Counted from the stretch's first letter, positions 29,927 to 39,626 are shown. The stretch: DNA of 64,000 nucleotides from Gammaproteobacteria bacterium (GCA_009844085.1 VYCF01000011.1:1-64000); one strand, 5' to 3'. A program made the numbers and translations. The notes: generated from the letters alone by a model not told the origin.

Positions 29927-30472
29927 CTACAGGTCGGAATCGGAAGTTTCCGCGACGGGCGGCGACTCGGCATCCGCGTTGGCCTGGACACCGACGATGT
30001 TTTCTACAACCGCCAGTCTCGCATCAATGTCGGACAGTCTCGTATTGACGTCGGAGAGTTCGCCTTCGACGCTGTCGAGGCGTGTCTCGACCCGGCCGAT
30101 TCTCCGTTCGACGTCATTGAAACGTTCATCCATGCGCTGATTCATTTCTTCGAAGCGGTCATCCATGCGCTGATTCATTTCTTCGAAGCGGTCGTTTATG
30201 CGCAGGTTCATGTTTTCAAATCGGTCGTCCATGAGCAGATTCGTGTTTTCGAAGCGCAGGTCTACATTTTCGAAGCGTTCGTCCATGCGCAGGTTTAGAT
30301 CGTCGATGCGCCGGTCGACGCCGGCGAATCCCTGATTCAGCGTGATCAGCGCGATCGCCGACACAGCGACGAAAACGCTCATGTGCGTCCAGTTCAGGAC
30401 GAGGTGGATCGACGTGGGCTTCACGCCCCGCCGCGGCTGGTGGTTCTGTTCGGACTGTTCGAGCGCCTTCAT
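29927..30472 (-). CDS. Membrane-anchored coiled-coil protein with 11-residue repeats
   Basis: A 181-residue protein. I use the ATG preceded by GGGAGAAGC; an upstream in-frame ATG adds an Arg-rich stretch with no ribosome site. A basic cytoplasmic start leads to one membrane helix (MSVFVAVSAIALITLNQ). A long coiled coil of hendecad repeats follows, with pattern M-D-x-R-F-E-x-M-N-x-R, then heptad-like RVETRLDSVEGELSDVNTRL. The tail is acidic. Proteins of this type are usually uncharacterised (DUF1640-like look). Its place between two copies of the ABC ATPase 3' end suggests it arrived with a rearrangement. Confidence 0.7.
   Translation of the reverse strand: MKALEQSEQNHQPRRGVKPTSIHLVLNWTHMSVFVAVSAIALITLNQGFAGVDRRIDDLNLRMDERFENVDLRFENTNLLMDDRFENMNLRINDRFEEMNQRMDDRFEEMNQRMDERFNDVERRIGRVETRLDSVEGELSDVNTRLSDIDARLAVVENIVGVQANADAESPPVAETSDSDL
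30128..30193. repeat. Two perfect 33-bp tandem repeats in the coiled-coil gene
   Basis: The units 30128-30160 and 30161-30193 are identical and each encodes one 11-residue repeat (DRFEEMNQRMD register). Degenerate copies flank them. Identity at the DNA level points to recent duplication, so repeat number may vary among strains. Confidence 0.85.
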
Positions 30473-30640
30473 GCTTCTCCCTCTGGCTGTAATGACGAAT
30501 ACGGCCCGACGGGCCCCGGCTGGAGGCTCGCGCAGGCCTCTCCCGGGTTTGCGCCGAAGAGTTCTCCGGCGTTTGCCGTTCAAGTATAGGCGAGGTCCAT
30601 GGCAAGGCGAAAAATTCGCCCAAAAAAATCCTTGTAGACT

Positions 30641-32293
30641 TCAGAGCTCGGCCAGGTTCAATTCAGCGCGGTTAAGCGGCTCGAGTTTCTCATCGGGGTC
30701 GGGCAAGGGAATAGCGGAAAGCAGCAATCGGGTGTAGTCGTGTTTGGGGTTTGCAAAAATCTCTTCGACGGGGCCTTGCTCCACCACGGACCCGGCGTAC
30801 ATCACCAATACGTGATCGCAGAAGTCGCGAACCACTCGCAGGTCGTGGGCGACGAACAGATAGGTAAGGCCCAGTTCGGCTTGCAAATCTGCGAGCAGGT
30901 CCAGGATCTGGGCCTGCACGGACACATCGAGGGCCGACACGGATTCATCGCAAACGACGAGTCGAGGCTCGAGAATCAACGCTCGCGCGATGCCGATGCG
31001 CTGCCGCTGCCCGCCGGAAAACGCATGGGGAAAACGCGATGCGACTCCGGGGTCGAGTTGCACTTTCTGTAGCATTTCCGCCACCCGTTGTTTGCGCCAG
31101 GCCCTGTCTCCCAGATCGTGAATAATCAGCGGTTCCTCAAGGATCGCCTGCACGGTCATCCGGGGATTGAGGGATGCGAACGGATCCTGGAAGATCATCT
31201 GGATTTCCCTGCGTAGCGGCAACAGTTGCCTGGGCGTCAGTCCATCGAGTTCCCGCCAGCCGTCGCGGCTGTTATAACGCACGGCGCCCGAATCCGGATC
31301 GATGGCGCGCAGAATGGAGCGCACCAGCGTGGTCTTGCCGGAGCCGGACTCGCCGACGATACCCAGGGTAGTCGACTCGTCGACATCAAAGGAGACGGAG
31401 CGCACCACTTCCTGGCCGGCAAACGACTTGGACAGATTCTCAACCGACAACAATCGGTTCACAGGGAAATCGGAGCCAGGATCGGTTACCGCGTCCGGCA
31501 TCGACGCCAGGAGGTGCCTGGTATAACTATGCTGCGGGTTTTTCAGCACTTGACGGACGCTGCCCGTCTCGACGACCTGTCCGTCATACATGACGACCAC
31601 GCGATCGGCAATCTGCGCCACCACGCCAAGATCGTGCGTAATGAACAATACCGAGTTATTCAGTTTGCGCTGCAATGACCTGATGAGAACGAGAATTTCC
31701 GCCTGAATCGTAACGTCCAGCGCCGTGGTGGGCTCATCGCAAATGAGTAACTGGGGGTGGCAGATCAGGGCTATGGCGATGATTACCCGCTGGCGCATCC
31801 CTCCCGAGAATTCGAAGGGGTACATCCGCATTCTTTTGTCGATGTCCGTCAGACCTACCTGCTCCAGCATCGCTGCGGCCTCGTTCCATGCGGCCTCGCG
31901 GCTGACCGGGCGATGGCAAAGCACCGCCTCGGCTACCTGGTCGCCTATGCGATGCACCGGCGACAATGCCGTCATGGGCTCCTGAAACACCATACTTACC
32001 AGTCCGCCGCGCAGACTGCGCAGGCGCGGGTCGCGTTCGGCAAGCGAGGAAATCGATATCGGCTCTTCACCCCTGGGATGCAGGACGATCTCTCCGGTAA
32101 CATGGGCGGATTCCGGCAGCAGCCGCATGATGCTGTTGCCGGTGACCGTCTTGCCCGAGCCGGATTCGCCGACGACTGCGGTAATGCAATCCCGCGGCAC
32201 GTCGAAGCTCACCTTGTCGAGCGCCCGCACATCGCCGAGCTCGGTCCTGAAATCGACAACGAGGTCCTTGACGGTCAACAGCGGCTCGCTCAT
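30641..32293 (-). CDS. Oligopeptide-type ABC importer, double ATPase (YejF/DppDF-like fusion)
   Basis: 550 residues holding two full ABC domains in tandem, as in YejF. Domain 1 has P-loop GESGSGKT, the signature FSGGMRQRV and Walker B LLICDEPTTALD. Domain 2 has GESGSGKT, FSGGQRQRIGIARAL and LVVCDESVSALD; in it the usual Asp-Glu-Pro is Asp-Glu-Ser, as in several peptide importers. It powers the importer encoded upstream. Its ATG overlaps the permease stop by 4 bp. The last 20 codons are duplicated downstream as a decayed fragment. Confidence 0.95.
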   Translation of the reverse strand: MSEPLLTVKDLVVDFRTELGDVRALDKVSFDVPRDCITAVVGESGSGKTVTGNSIMRLLPESAHVTGEIVLHPRGEEPISISSLAERDPRLRSLRGGLVSMVFQEPMTALSPVHRIGDQVAEAVLCHRPVSREAAWNEAAAMLEQVGLTDIDKRMRMYPFEFSGGMRQRVIIAIALICHPQLLICDEPTTALDVTIQAEILVLIRSLQRKLNNSVLFITHDLGVVAQIADRVVVMYDGQVVETGSVRQVLKNPQHSYTRHLLASMPDAVTDPGSDFPVNRLLSVENLSKSFAGQEVVRSVSFDVDESTTLGIVGESGSGKTTLVRSILRAIDPDSGAVRYNSRDGWRELDGLTPRQLLPLRREIQMIFQDPFASLNPRMTVQAILEEPLIIHDLGDRAWRKQRVAEMLQKVQLDPGVASRFPHAFSGGQRQRIGIARALILEPRLVVCDESVSALDVSVQAQILDLLADLQAELGLTYLFVAHDLRVVRDFCDHVLVMYAGSVVEQGPVEEIFANPKHDYTRLLLSAIPLPDPDEKLEPLNRAELNLAEL

Positions 32294-33396
32294 GGCCGGC
32301 CCAAATTGCTGTAAGGGTCCGCGGCGTCCCGCAGCCCGTCGCCGAGCAGATTGAAGGCGATCACGGTGACCACGATGAAGGCGCCTGGCAAGAGCAGCCA
32401 GGGCGTCAGAACGATGACCTGGTAATTCTGCGCCTGCTGCAACAGCACGCCCCAGCTCACCACCGGCGCGCGCAATCCGATGCCCAGGAAACTGAGCGCC
32501 GTTTCACCGAGGATCATGGCGGGCACGGCAAGCGTCGCCGTGGTGATGATGTGGCTGGTGAATCCCGGCAACATATGCCGAAAAACGATGCGCGTATCGT
32601 TGGCGCCGACCAGGCGCGCCGCAACGACGAAATCTTCCTCGCGCATCGCCAGGAACCGTCCGCGCACCTGTCTTGCCAGCGTGGTCCAGCCAAAAAGCGA
32701 CAATATGATGGTGACCCCGAAGTAGGTCGTGATGGGTGACCAGGCCGCGGGCAACGCGGCCGACAAGGCCATCCACAAGGGCAGGGTTGGAATCGATTGC
32801 AGTACTTCCGTCGTGCGCTGAACGACATTGTCGGCTATGCCGCCCAGATAGCCCGCAAACCCGCCGAGCAATACGCCAAGGAACAGCGTGAGTCCCACCC
32901 CCACGATACCGATGGAAAGCGAAACCCGCGCGCCGTAGAGAATGCGGGTGAACATGTCCCGCCCGAGGGAGTCGGTGCCGAACCAGTGGAAATATTCGCC
33001 GCCGGTCTGGTCCACCCCGAACAGGTGGCGGTCCGCGGGGAAGATTCCCCACATCCGGTAAGGCTCGCCCTCGGCGAATAACCGCAGTTCAAATCGCGTA
33101 CTTGTGTCGTCCCGATACTCGCGCATCCAGGTGTCCGGATCGATGGTCAGATTCAGGCCGTAGACGAACGGCCGGGGGTGGAACCGGCCGTCCGCGTCGA
33201 AGAAGCGAATGTCCATTGGCGGCGCGTTGATCGCCCTGGCGTTGCGTTGTTCGGGCGCGTACGGGCTGATGAATTCGCATAGCAGGGCCAGCAGATAGAG
33301 AAAAACAAGGACGCCTCCGGCGATCATGGCCAGCCGGTGGCGGCGGAATCTCATCCAGGCGAGCCGGCCGGGCGATAGCTGGTCAAGCTCACTCAT
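32290..33396 (-). CDS. Oligopeptide-type ABC importer, inner-membrane permease (DppC/YejE-like)
   Basis: A 368-residue permease. An N-terminal membrane helix (LAMIAGGVLVFLYLLALLCEF) is followed by a periplasmic loop of about 100 residues containing HWFGTDSLGRDMFTRILYGAR. The transmembrane domain then carries the EAA-type loop (VVAARLVGANDTRIVFRHMLPG). The long loop is typical of YejE rather than DppC. It overlaps both neighbours by a few bases, so the operon is translationally coupled. Confidence 0.93.
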   Translation of the reverse strand: MSELDQLSPGRLAWMRFRRHRLAMIAGGVLVFLYLLALLCEFISPYAPEQRNARAINAPPMDIRFFDADGRFHPRPFVYGLNLTIDPDTWMREYRDDTSTRFELRLFAEGEPYRMWGIFPADRHLFGVDQTGGEYFHWFGTDSLGRDMFTRILYGARVSLSIGIVGVGLTLFLGVLLGGFAGYLGGIADNVVQRTTEVLQSIPTLPLWMALSAALPAAWSPITTYFGVTIILSLFGWTTLARQVRGRFLAMREEDFVVAARLVGANDTRIVFRHMLPGFTSHIITTATLAVPAMILGETALSFLGIGLRAPVVSWGVLLQQAQNYQVIVLTPWLLLPGAFIVVTVIAFNLLGDGLRDAADPYSNLGRP

Positions 33397-34372
33397 AGCG
33401 AATCCTCGGGTCGACCCAGGCCAGCAGCAGGTCGGACAGCAACATGCCCGTCACGGTCAGTACGCTCAGCAGCATGATGAGACTGCCGGCCAGATACATG
33501 TCCTGCGTGATCAGCGACTGCACCAGCAAGGGGCCCGTGGTCGGCAGATTGAGCACGACACCCACGATCGCCTCACCGGAGATCAGGGCGGGCAGCAACA
33601 GGCCGATCGTGCTGATGAACGGGTTGATGGCGATACGCACCGGATACTTCAGCAGGAGCTTCAACGGCGGCACGCCCTTGGCGCGGGCCGTCGTGACGTA
33701 GGGCTTTCGCAGTTCATCGAGCAGATTGGCGCGCATCAATCGCATGGTGACCGCCATGCCGGACGTGCCGATCACGATGACGGGAATCCACAAGTGGGCG
33801 AGCAAGTCCACAAAACGCGCCCAACTCCATGGCGCATTGAGAAACTCCGGGGAAAACAGGCCGCCGAAACTCAGCCCGAACCAGGTGTAGCCCAGGTACA
33901 TCAATATCAATGCGATGAGAAAGTTCGGCGTGGCCAGGCCGATCAGACCCGCGGTAGTGAATGCGTAATCGGCTACCGAGTACTGGCGCACGGCGGAATA
34001 GATGCCGATCGGCAGGGCGAGCAGCCAGGTGAAGAGCAAGGCGCCGACCGTGACAAGCAGGGTGTACCCCAGTCGCTCCCACACCAGTTCGTTGACCGGC
34101 CTGGCGTACAGATAGGAAAAGCCCATGTCGCCCGTAATGAAATTGCCGATCCAGCTCAGATATTGAACCGGCAGGGGCTGGTCCAGGTTGTATTGGGCGC
34201 GCAGGTTCCGGATCCGGTCATCGGACATTTCCACACCGGTCGCCGAAAGCCGGTCGAGCGTCGAAGTGACGATGTCGCCTTCGGGCAACTGGATAACGAT
34301 GAAGACCAGGACCGATATGACCGCCAGGGTCGGGATCATGCCCAACAGGCGGCGCAGCACATAGCGTCTCAC
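33389..34372 (-). CDS. Oligopeptide-type ABC importer, inner-membrane permease (DppB/YejB-like)
   Basis: 327 residues from a GTG that overlaps the binding-protein stop as GTGA. An earlier in-frame ATG inside the previous gene would add 20 residues before the conserved RRYVLRRLLGMIPTLAVISVLVF start. It has six predicted membrane helices and the EAA loop (YVTTARAKGVPPLKLLLKYPVR). It forms the translocation channel with the DppC-like protein. Confidence 0.92.
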   Translation of the reverse strand: MRRYVLRRLLGMIPTLAVISVLVFIVIQLPEGDIVTSTLDRLSATGVEMSDDRIRNLRAQYNLDQPLPVQYLSWIGNFITGDMGFSYLYARPVNELVWERLGYTLLVTVGALLFTWLLALPIGIYSAVRQYSVADYAFTTAGLIGLATPNFLIALILMYLGYTWFGLSFGGLFSPEFLNAPWSWARFVDLLAHLWIPVIVIGTSGMAVTMRLMRANLLDELRKPYVTTARAKGVPPLKLLLKYPVRIAINPFISTIGLLLPALISGEAIVGVVLNLPTTGPLLVQSLITQDMYLAGSLIMLLSVLTVTGMLLSDLLLAWVDPRIRYE

Positions 34373-36318
34373 TGATCGAGATACCAGGTGGCGGGATGGT
34401 AGGCCATGGTATAGCGGGTGTCCCAGCCCCAAAGGCCGGATGCGACGACGTTTCTGAGCCGATTCGAGGTCACGACGGGTTGCGGCGCGAGTCCGACGGT
34501 TCCTATGGTCCAGACGTTCTCGGCGTTGGCGGCCAGAATTCGTTTGCCCAGCTCGACGCGGCGTTCAGGATCCATGGTAGTGGCCAGTTCGTCCGCCCAA
34601 AGCTGAAGCCGGCGAATATCGGGAGGCGGCTCCTCGCCCAGGTCGCCGCCGGTCAGATACCAGCGGGACCACTCGCTCCACATCGCCAGGCTCGCGGCGA
34701 GCTTGCGCGGCGCCCAGAAATCCGGATTGATCGGGAACAGGATGTCGGTGGTGCGGTCCGCGTGCCATACGGTCATTTCCAGTTCGCCCGCGATCGCCCG
34801 GGAATATTGCAGTTCGCGATCGATCAGGCGCTGCCGCGCGTCGATGCCGACGGCGTTCCAGTAGCTTGTGACCAGTTCCATGGATACCTGTTTCGGCGTT
34901 TCGGTATCGACGTACTCGACCGTCAGGGTCAGTCTTTCGCCATCGGGCAATTCGCGCATGCCGTCGCCGTCGATATCCACAAGGCCGATCTCGTCGAGCA
35001 GCGCGTTGGCGGCGTCGACGTCGTATCGGGCCCAGGCCGTCGCGAATTCCGGTTCGAAGTAATCGCTTTCGGGAATGACCGTCACCTGGCGGGGCGTACC
35101 GCGTCCGAAGTAGATGATCTCGTTCATTTCGTCGCGATTTATGGCCATCGACAAAGCGCGGCGGAACCGGACGTCGTTGAACAGGGCGCGCTTTCGTTCG
35201 TCGGCATAGTTCATGTTGGCCTGGATCGACAGGTCGCTGCCGTGGAGCCGGTTCCAGATATTGACCTTGATGCCGCTGTTGCGTTCGCCCAGCTTTAGCA
35301 GGGGAATGTCCTGGGTGGGAAGGCGGACGCCGGCGAAGTCGAGTTGTCCGGTGGACGCCTTGGCCACCGCGACCTCGTTTTCCCGCACGTCCTGCGCTTC
35401 GACGGCGTCGATGTAGGGCAATTGCCGCCCGTCCGGGTCGATCTTGAAGTAGTAGGGATTGCGGCTATAGGTATACAGGTCGGGAGTGAGGCTTTCGATC
35501 TGGAAGGCGCGCAAGGTGGGCTGGTTCACGAGGTCCGGAAACAGGCGCATTTGCATGCTGGTCATCATGAACGCCGACCAACTGCTGAAGCCCATCTCTT
35601 CCATCCGCGCGTCGATCTCCTCGGCGGTGGCGTAGTCCGGGTGAAAATCCCTGAAATAGTGCTTCGGCATCAGGAAGAGTTCGGGGGACTGGGCGACGTA
35701 GTTGACGAAGAACGGGTCCGGCTCGGGAAAGTCGAAGACGAGCGTCCAGGGGTCGGCGGCGTGCAGTCTCAGCCCGATGAAGTCGGGCAGCGTGACGGGC
35801 ATGAACCCGGAATTGAGTTGCAGATCGTTGACCGCGAACAATACGTCGTCAGCGCTCATCGGTTGCCCGTCGGACCATTTCAATCCCCGGCGCAGCCTGA
35901 CCGTCAGCCGGCGGCCGCCTTCGCTGTATGTCCAGGATTCGGCCAGGTTCGGCAAGATGGTCTTGTGGTCGGGCGAAATGGTGAACAATCCTTCCGGACT
36001 GATGAACATGGTGCGGTCGTCGGCGATGATGCGGGCGGTCCCGCCGTAAACACCCACCGATTCGAGCGGCACGACCACGACCGGATCGTCCGGCAGTCTC
36101 CGCTCGACCGGTGGCAGACCCTGCCCTTCCAGCAAGGGACTTTGCGAAAACGAGTCGATGCCGAGTTGCGAGGCTGTCCTCGCGGGTTCGAACCAGGCCT
36201 GTGGCCAATCGGGCTCCGCGGCGTTGGCGGAAAGGCTTGAAACCGCGCCGAACGCGAGGATCAGGCAGAGGCCTGCGCCGGAACAGCGGGGCAATTCATG
36301 CTCAAGCATTGTATCCAT
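34369..36318 (-). CDS. Periplasmic peptide-type substrate-binding protein (SBP family 5)
   Basis: A 649-residue exported solute-binding protein with a signal peptide (LCLILAFGAVSSLSANAAEP). Family 5 landmarks include LAESWTYSEGGRRLTVRLRR, LKWSDGQPMSADDVLFAV and FRRALSMAINRDEMNEIIY. It delivers an oligopeptide or peptide-like compound to the permease pair encoded next. It is longer than DppA (about 535), like the large YejA-type proteins. First gene of a four-gene operon; Met4 is an equally possible start. Confidence 0.93.
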   Translation of the reverse strand: MDTMLEHELPRCSGAGLCLILAFGAVSSLSANAAEPDWPQAWFEPARTASQLGIDSFSQSPLLEGQGLPPVERRLPDDPVVVVPLESVGVYGGTARIIADDRTMFISPEGLFTISPDHKTILPNLAESWTYSEGGRRLTVRLRRGLKWSDGQPMSADDVLFAVNDLQLNSGFMPVTLPDFIGLRLHAADPWTLVFDFPEPDPFFVNYVAQSPELFLMPKHYFRDFHPDYATAEEIDARMEEMGFSSWSAFMMTSMQMRLFPDLVNQPTLRAFQIESLTPDLYTYSRNPYYFKIDPDGRQLPYIDAVEAQDVRENEVAVAKASTGQLDFAGVRLPTQDIPLLKLGERNSGIKVNIWNRLHGSDLSIQANMNYADERKRALFNDVRFRRALSMAINRDEMNEIIYFGRGTPRQVTVIPESDYFEPEFATAWARYDVDAANALLDEIGLVDIDGDGMRELPDGERLTLTVEYVDTETPKQVSMELVTSYWNAVGIDARQRLIDRELQYSRAIAGELEMTVWHADRTTDILFPINPDFWAPRKLAASLAMWSEWSRWYLTGGDLGEEPPPDIRRLQLWADELATTMDPERRVELGKRILAANAENVWTIGTVGLAPQPVVTSNRLRNVVASGLWGWDTRYTMAYHPATWYLDQ

Positions 36319-36327
36319 GGCTGTGCA

Positions 36328-36340
36328 GGATAATATATCC
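36328..36340. promoter_or_regulatory. Small palindrome in the divergent promoter gap
   Basis: GGATA-ATA-TATCC sits in the 59-bp gap between the importer operon and the dioxygenase gene. It includes -10-like sequence in both directions (TAATAT and its complement). Pattern only. Confidence 0.25.
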
Positions 36341-36377
36341 GCGCCAAAGGAACACGATACATTCCTTGGGAGACGAC

Positions 36378-37376
36378 ATGCATTACACGGCTACTCCGGA
36401 AGATTTCGAGGCAGGAACGCTGCCGAAAAGCGTACTGCGCGATTTGCGCGAGGCTATCGAAACCGACGGCTATGCCGTGGTGAGCGGTCTCGTTTCCGAG
36501 GAAACGAGAGAGTTGCTGTTGCCTTCGATTCTGGAAGACGTGGATATTGTCCGCGCGGGCGGAGAGCTGACCACACACGAGAAGAACACGGGAGTTGGAC
36601 ACTTGCAACTGGGGCTGCGGCGCCATGCGCCCTACGTTTGCGCCGACCTCGCCGCCAACCCGCTGATCGAAAGCGTGGTTGCCGAAATCCTCGGCGGCGG
36701 CGCCTGGCTCGGCTTTTACAACGGCAACGTCAATTGCCCGGGCAGCACTTTTCAACCCCTGCATTTCGACCGCCCCTATTCGTGGAAATCGCGCGAAGAA
36801 GCCGAAGCCGACGGGCAATCCTGGCCGCCGCCCACGACCACGCTTTCCTGTTCGGTCGCGCTGGCCGATATCACGGCGGAAACCGGCGCCACCGAGATCT
36901 ATCCCGGATCCCAGCGGGAGACTGAGGTCGCCACGTGGACGACGAATCGTCTGAAAGAGCGTCCCGACCTGCTGGAAGCCTGGGGTCCGCCGGCGCGAAT
37001 GGAAGTGCCCGCCGGCGCGATCTGTTTTCGCGATCCGCGCATGTGGCACCGCGGCGTGCCGAACCGTTCCGATCGCCCCCGGGCCATGCTGGGACTGACC
37101 TACCACTCGGCGCGGGGCAATCACTGGCGCGGACGCGTGGTGCACGAGGTAGCGGCCGAAGAGCAGGCGCTGCTCGATGGCGACCCTTCCCTGAAGCTTC
37201 TGGACGAGGGCGGCGTGGGCGATGGCAGACTCGTCTTTCATTCCAGTTCCCGGGCCGCTTTTGAAATCGAATCGCTGCACGGGATCGATCGCAACATCCG
37301 TTTCACGGACGATGAAGTGAACCACCTGGTCGATGCCCATTCACGAGGCGGAGCGCGCGTCTGCGCGGCTGCATGA
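36378..37376 (+). CDS. Phytanoyl-CoA dioxygenase (PhyH) family Fe(II)/2-oxoglutarate oxygenase
   Basis: 332 residues; the ATG follows TTGGGAGACGAC. It has the double-stranded beta-helix core of PhyH enzymes, with a metal-binding motif in LHFDRPYSW (His-x-Asp) and the distal His in MWHRGVPNRSDRPRAML, where Arg residues would hold 2-oxoglutarate. It hydroxylates an unknown small substrate in the cytoplasm. An SDR gene follows after 6 bp, so they probably act together. The divergent peptide-type importer could supply the substrate; this is positional inference. Confidence 0.9.
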   Translation: MHYTATPEDFEAGTLPKSVLRDLREAIETDGYAVVSGLVSEETRELLLPSILEDVDIVRAGGELTTHEKNTGVGHLQLGLRRHAPYVCADLAANPLIESVVAEILGGGAWLGFYNGNVNCPGSTFQPLHFDRPYSWKSREEAEADGQSWPPPTTTLSCSVALADITAETGATEIYPGSQRETEVATWTTNRLKERPDLLEAWGPPARMEVPAGAICFRDPRMWHRGVPNRSDRPRAMLGLTYHSARGNHWRGRVVHEVAAEEQALLDGDPSLKLLDEGGVGDGRLVFHSSSRAAFEIESLHGIDRNIRFTDDEVNHLVDAHSRGGARVCAAA

Positions 37377-37382
37377 CGCCCG

Positions 37383-38363
37383 GTGAGCCGGGTACTTTAC
37401 ATCGGGGGCAGCGGCGAAATTTCCTTCGCCTGCGTCGAAGCCTCAGTCCGAGCCGGGCAACAGGTAACGGCGATCAATCGCGGCATCCGCGGCGAGAAAT
37501 TGCCCGGGGAAGTCGAGCAGGTCATCGGCGATGTGAATGACGACGCGGCATACGCCGAACTCGCCTCGCGCGAGTTCAACACGGTTTGCCAGTTCATTGC
37601 CTTTGACACCGATACCGTCAGCCGCGACATCGACACATTTGCCGGCCGCTGCGGCCAATACGTTTTCGTCTCCTCGGCTTCTGCGTACCAGAAGCCCTGG
37701 CGCTCGGCGTCGATCACCGAATCGACTCCGCTCGACAATCCATTCTGGGAATACAGCCAGTTGAAAGCTGCCTGCGAAAAGCTGCTGTTCGAAGCCCATG
37801 TCGCGGGCAGGCTGCCGGTTACCATCGTTCGTCCAAGCCATACCTACCGGCGCCGAATTCCGGGAACCTGCGTCCCCGGAATTCACCTGGCCTGGCGCAT
37901 CCTGAACGACAAACCGGTGATCGTCCACGACGATGGCGAATCATTGTGGACGCTGACGCATGCCGAAGATTTCGCCCGGGCCTTTGCCGGGCTCTGCGGT
38001 AATGAGCATGTCCTGGGCGAAGCCTTTCATATCACCAGTGACAGCGCCCGGTCCTGGAATGAAATTGTCGATCTCGTGGGCAAGGCTTTCGCGCATCCCC
38101 CCAGGATCGTTCACGTACCCACCGACCGGTTGATCGAATACAGCGGGCACTGGCTGGGACCGATCAAGGGCGACAAGTCCAACTCGCTCGTTTTCGACAA
38201 CAGCAAGGTGCGGAAAGCGACAGGCGGCTGGCGCTGTGAAATCGGCCTGGAGGCAGGCCTTGAGTTCGCCGCGACGATCGCACGGAAGCAAATCGACGAT
38301 GGCTACACACCCGACGAGCGCCTGGACGCGCTGATCGATCGGATTGTCGCTGACTGCGAATGA
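37383..38363 (+). CDS. NAD-dependent epimerase/dehydratase (extended/atypical SDR)
   Basis: 326 residues from GTG. The nucleotide-binding start is VLYIGGSGEISFACVEAS, which deviates from the usual GxxGxxG. The catalytic pair is in WEYSQLKAACE (Y-x3-K), with the Ser in VSSASAYQ. A substrate-domain block (VRPSHTYRRRIPG) follows. It resembles sugar-nucleotide or glycoside SDRs, but the substrate cannot be named. No strong ribosome site; probably translated after the PhyH gene 6 bp upstream. Confidence 0.88.
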   Translation: MSRVLYIGGSGEISFACVEASVRAGQQVTAINRGIRGEKLPGEVEQVIGDVNDDAAYAELASREFNTVCQFIAFDTDTVSRDIDTFAGRCGQYVFVSSASAYQKPWRSASITESTPLDNPFWEYSQLKAACEKLLFEAHVAGRLPVTIVRPSHTYRRRIPGTCVPGIHLAWRILNDKPVIVHDDGESLWTLTHAEDFARAFAGLCGNEHVLGEAFHITSDSARSWNEIVDLVGKAFAHPPRIVHVPTDRLIEYSGHWLGPIKGDKSNSLVFDNSKVRKATGGWRCEIGLEAGLEFAATIARKQIDDGYTPDERLDALIDRIVADCE

Positions 38364-38368
38364 GTGCC

Positions 38369-39445
38369 CTACTGGCCGATGTGTTCGGCTAACAGTGAAT
38401 CTACGTCCACAGCCTGACCTGTCTCGATGGATTGCTGGCCGGCCAGCCCGATCAGTACCGACATCAGCCCATCTTGCGTCGTCACCGACGCGGGCCGGTT
38501 CTCGCGAACCGCGTCGATGAACTCCCGATGTTCGAGAAAGCTCGAACCGTGATGGAAACCGGTATGCCTGACACGCGCATCCATTGAGACGGGAATCGAA
38601 ACGCCCGATCCGCGCTCACGCTTACCGATAAACAACTCCTCGCCGGGCACGGTGGTTTCCAGCTTGCCGGCGTCGCCGGTCACGGCGATGTCCTGTTCGT
38701 GCCGGGAGCCTTCCGCGAACATGCAAAGATCCAGCATCGCCCGCGCGCCGCTGTCGTATTCCACGATGATGTAGGCATTGTCGAGAATGTCGGGAACCTC
38801 ACCGTCGTAGATTTCGTCGAGGTGATTGACCGACTGAGCGCCGGACGCCAGTACGCGAGACGGTTTCCCCGGCACAACCAGGTTCATCAGATCGAAGAAG
38901 TGGCAGCATTTCTCGACCAATGTGCCGCCGGTGTTCCGGTTGAACCGGTTCCAGTCTCCCACTTTCCTGAGGAAAGGAAATCGATGTTCGCGAATGGCGC
39001 ACATCTTCACCTGGCCTACTTCGCGCAGATGCTCGAGCAACGCGCTGATTGTCGGGATGTATCGATATTCCAGTCCCACCCAGACGATTCCCTTGTGCGC
39101 CCTTGCCGCCGCATCGACTTCGACGGCATCGGCGAGCGTGGTGCACATGGGCTTTTCCAGCATGACGTGCTTGTCCGTCGCGAAGATATCCCGCATGACA
39201 TCGATGTGCGTGTAATTTGGCGAAGCGACGATCAGGGCGTCGACGTCCCCGGCGCCGAGAATCTCCCGGTAATCCGAATGCACACGCGGCGAGAAGCGGC
39301 TACCGCAGGCCTTGAGAGCCCATTCGCGGGGCTCCTCGTTTGGGTCGGCCACGGCGACGACTTCAACGTCGTCCATTGCCGCGAGATTGCGAATATGTTC
39401 GCAACCCATCATGCCGGTGCCGATAATGCCGTAACGAATGGTCAA
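38369..39445 (-). CDS. Gfo/Idh/MocA family oxidoreductase
   Basis: 358 residues from a TTG placed 6 bp after GGAGGG, which fits better than upstream frame extensions. The Rossmann motif is GIIGTGMMG. The conserved EKPMCTTLADA contains the family Lys-Pro, and MLDLCMFAEGS belongs to the C-terminal sheet. These enzymes oxidise or reduce sugars, inositols or related polyols with NAD(P). It ends 5 bp from the SDR gene on the opposite strand, so the two are convergent and probably belong to one sugar-like metabolism. Confidence 0.92.
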   Translation of the reverse strand: MTIRYGIIGTGMMGCEHIRNLAAMDDVEVVAVADPNEEPREWALKACGSRFSPRVHSDYREILGAGDVDALIVASPNYTHIDVMRDIFATDKHVMLEKPMCTTLADAVEVDAAARAHKGIVWVGLEYRYIPTISALLEHLREVGQVKMCAIREHRFPFLRKVGDWNRFNRNTGGTLVEKCCHFFDLMNLVVPGKPSRVLASGAQSVNHLDEIYDGEVPDILDNAYIIVEYDSGARAMLDLCMFAEGSRHEQDIAVTGDAGKLETTVPGEELFIGKRERGSGVSIPVSMDARVRHTGFHHGSSFLEHREFIDAVRENRPASVTTQDGLMSVLIGLAGQQSIETGQAVDVDSLLAEHIGQ

Positions 39446-39626
39446 TGCTACCCTCCGGACGAACGAACGAATTCCCGCCTTCCGACGGGACAGACGCATT
39501 AAAGCAGAACTGCGGTGAGGCGAGCACCCCTGTATTTTGCGTATCGCCGGTACTATGATTCTTTATTGCAGTGGAAGCTGGCGCGTTAAACCAGGACATT
39601 CGAATCTGACGATTGGGTTGGTTCAT

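Noticed and set aside
30600-30630. GGCGAA-AAA-TTCGCC hairpin as terminator of the importer operon
   Set aside because: On the minus strand the T-run comes before the stem, not after it.
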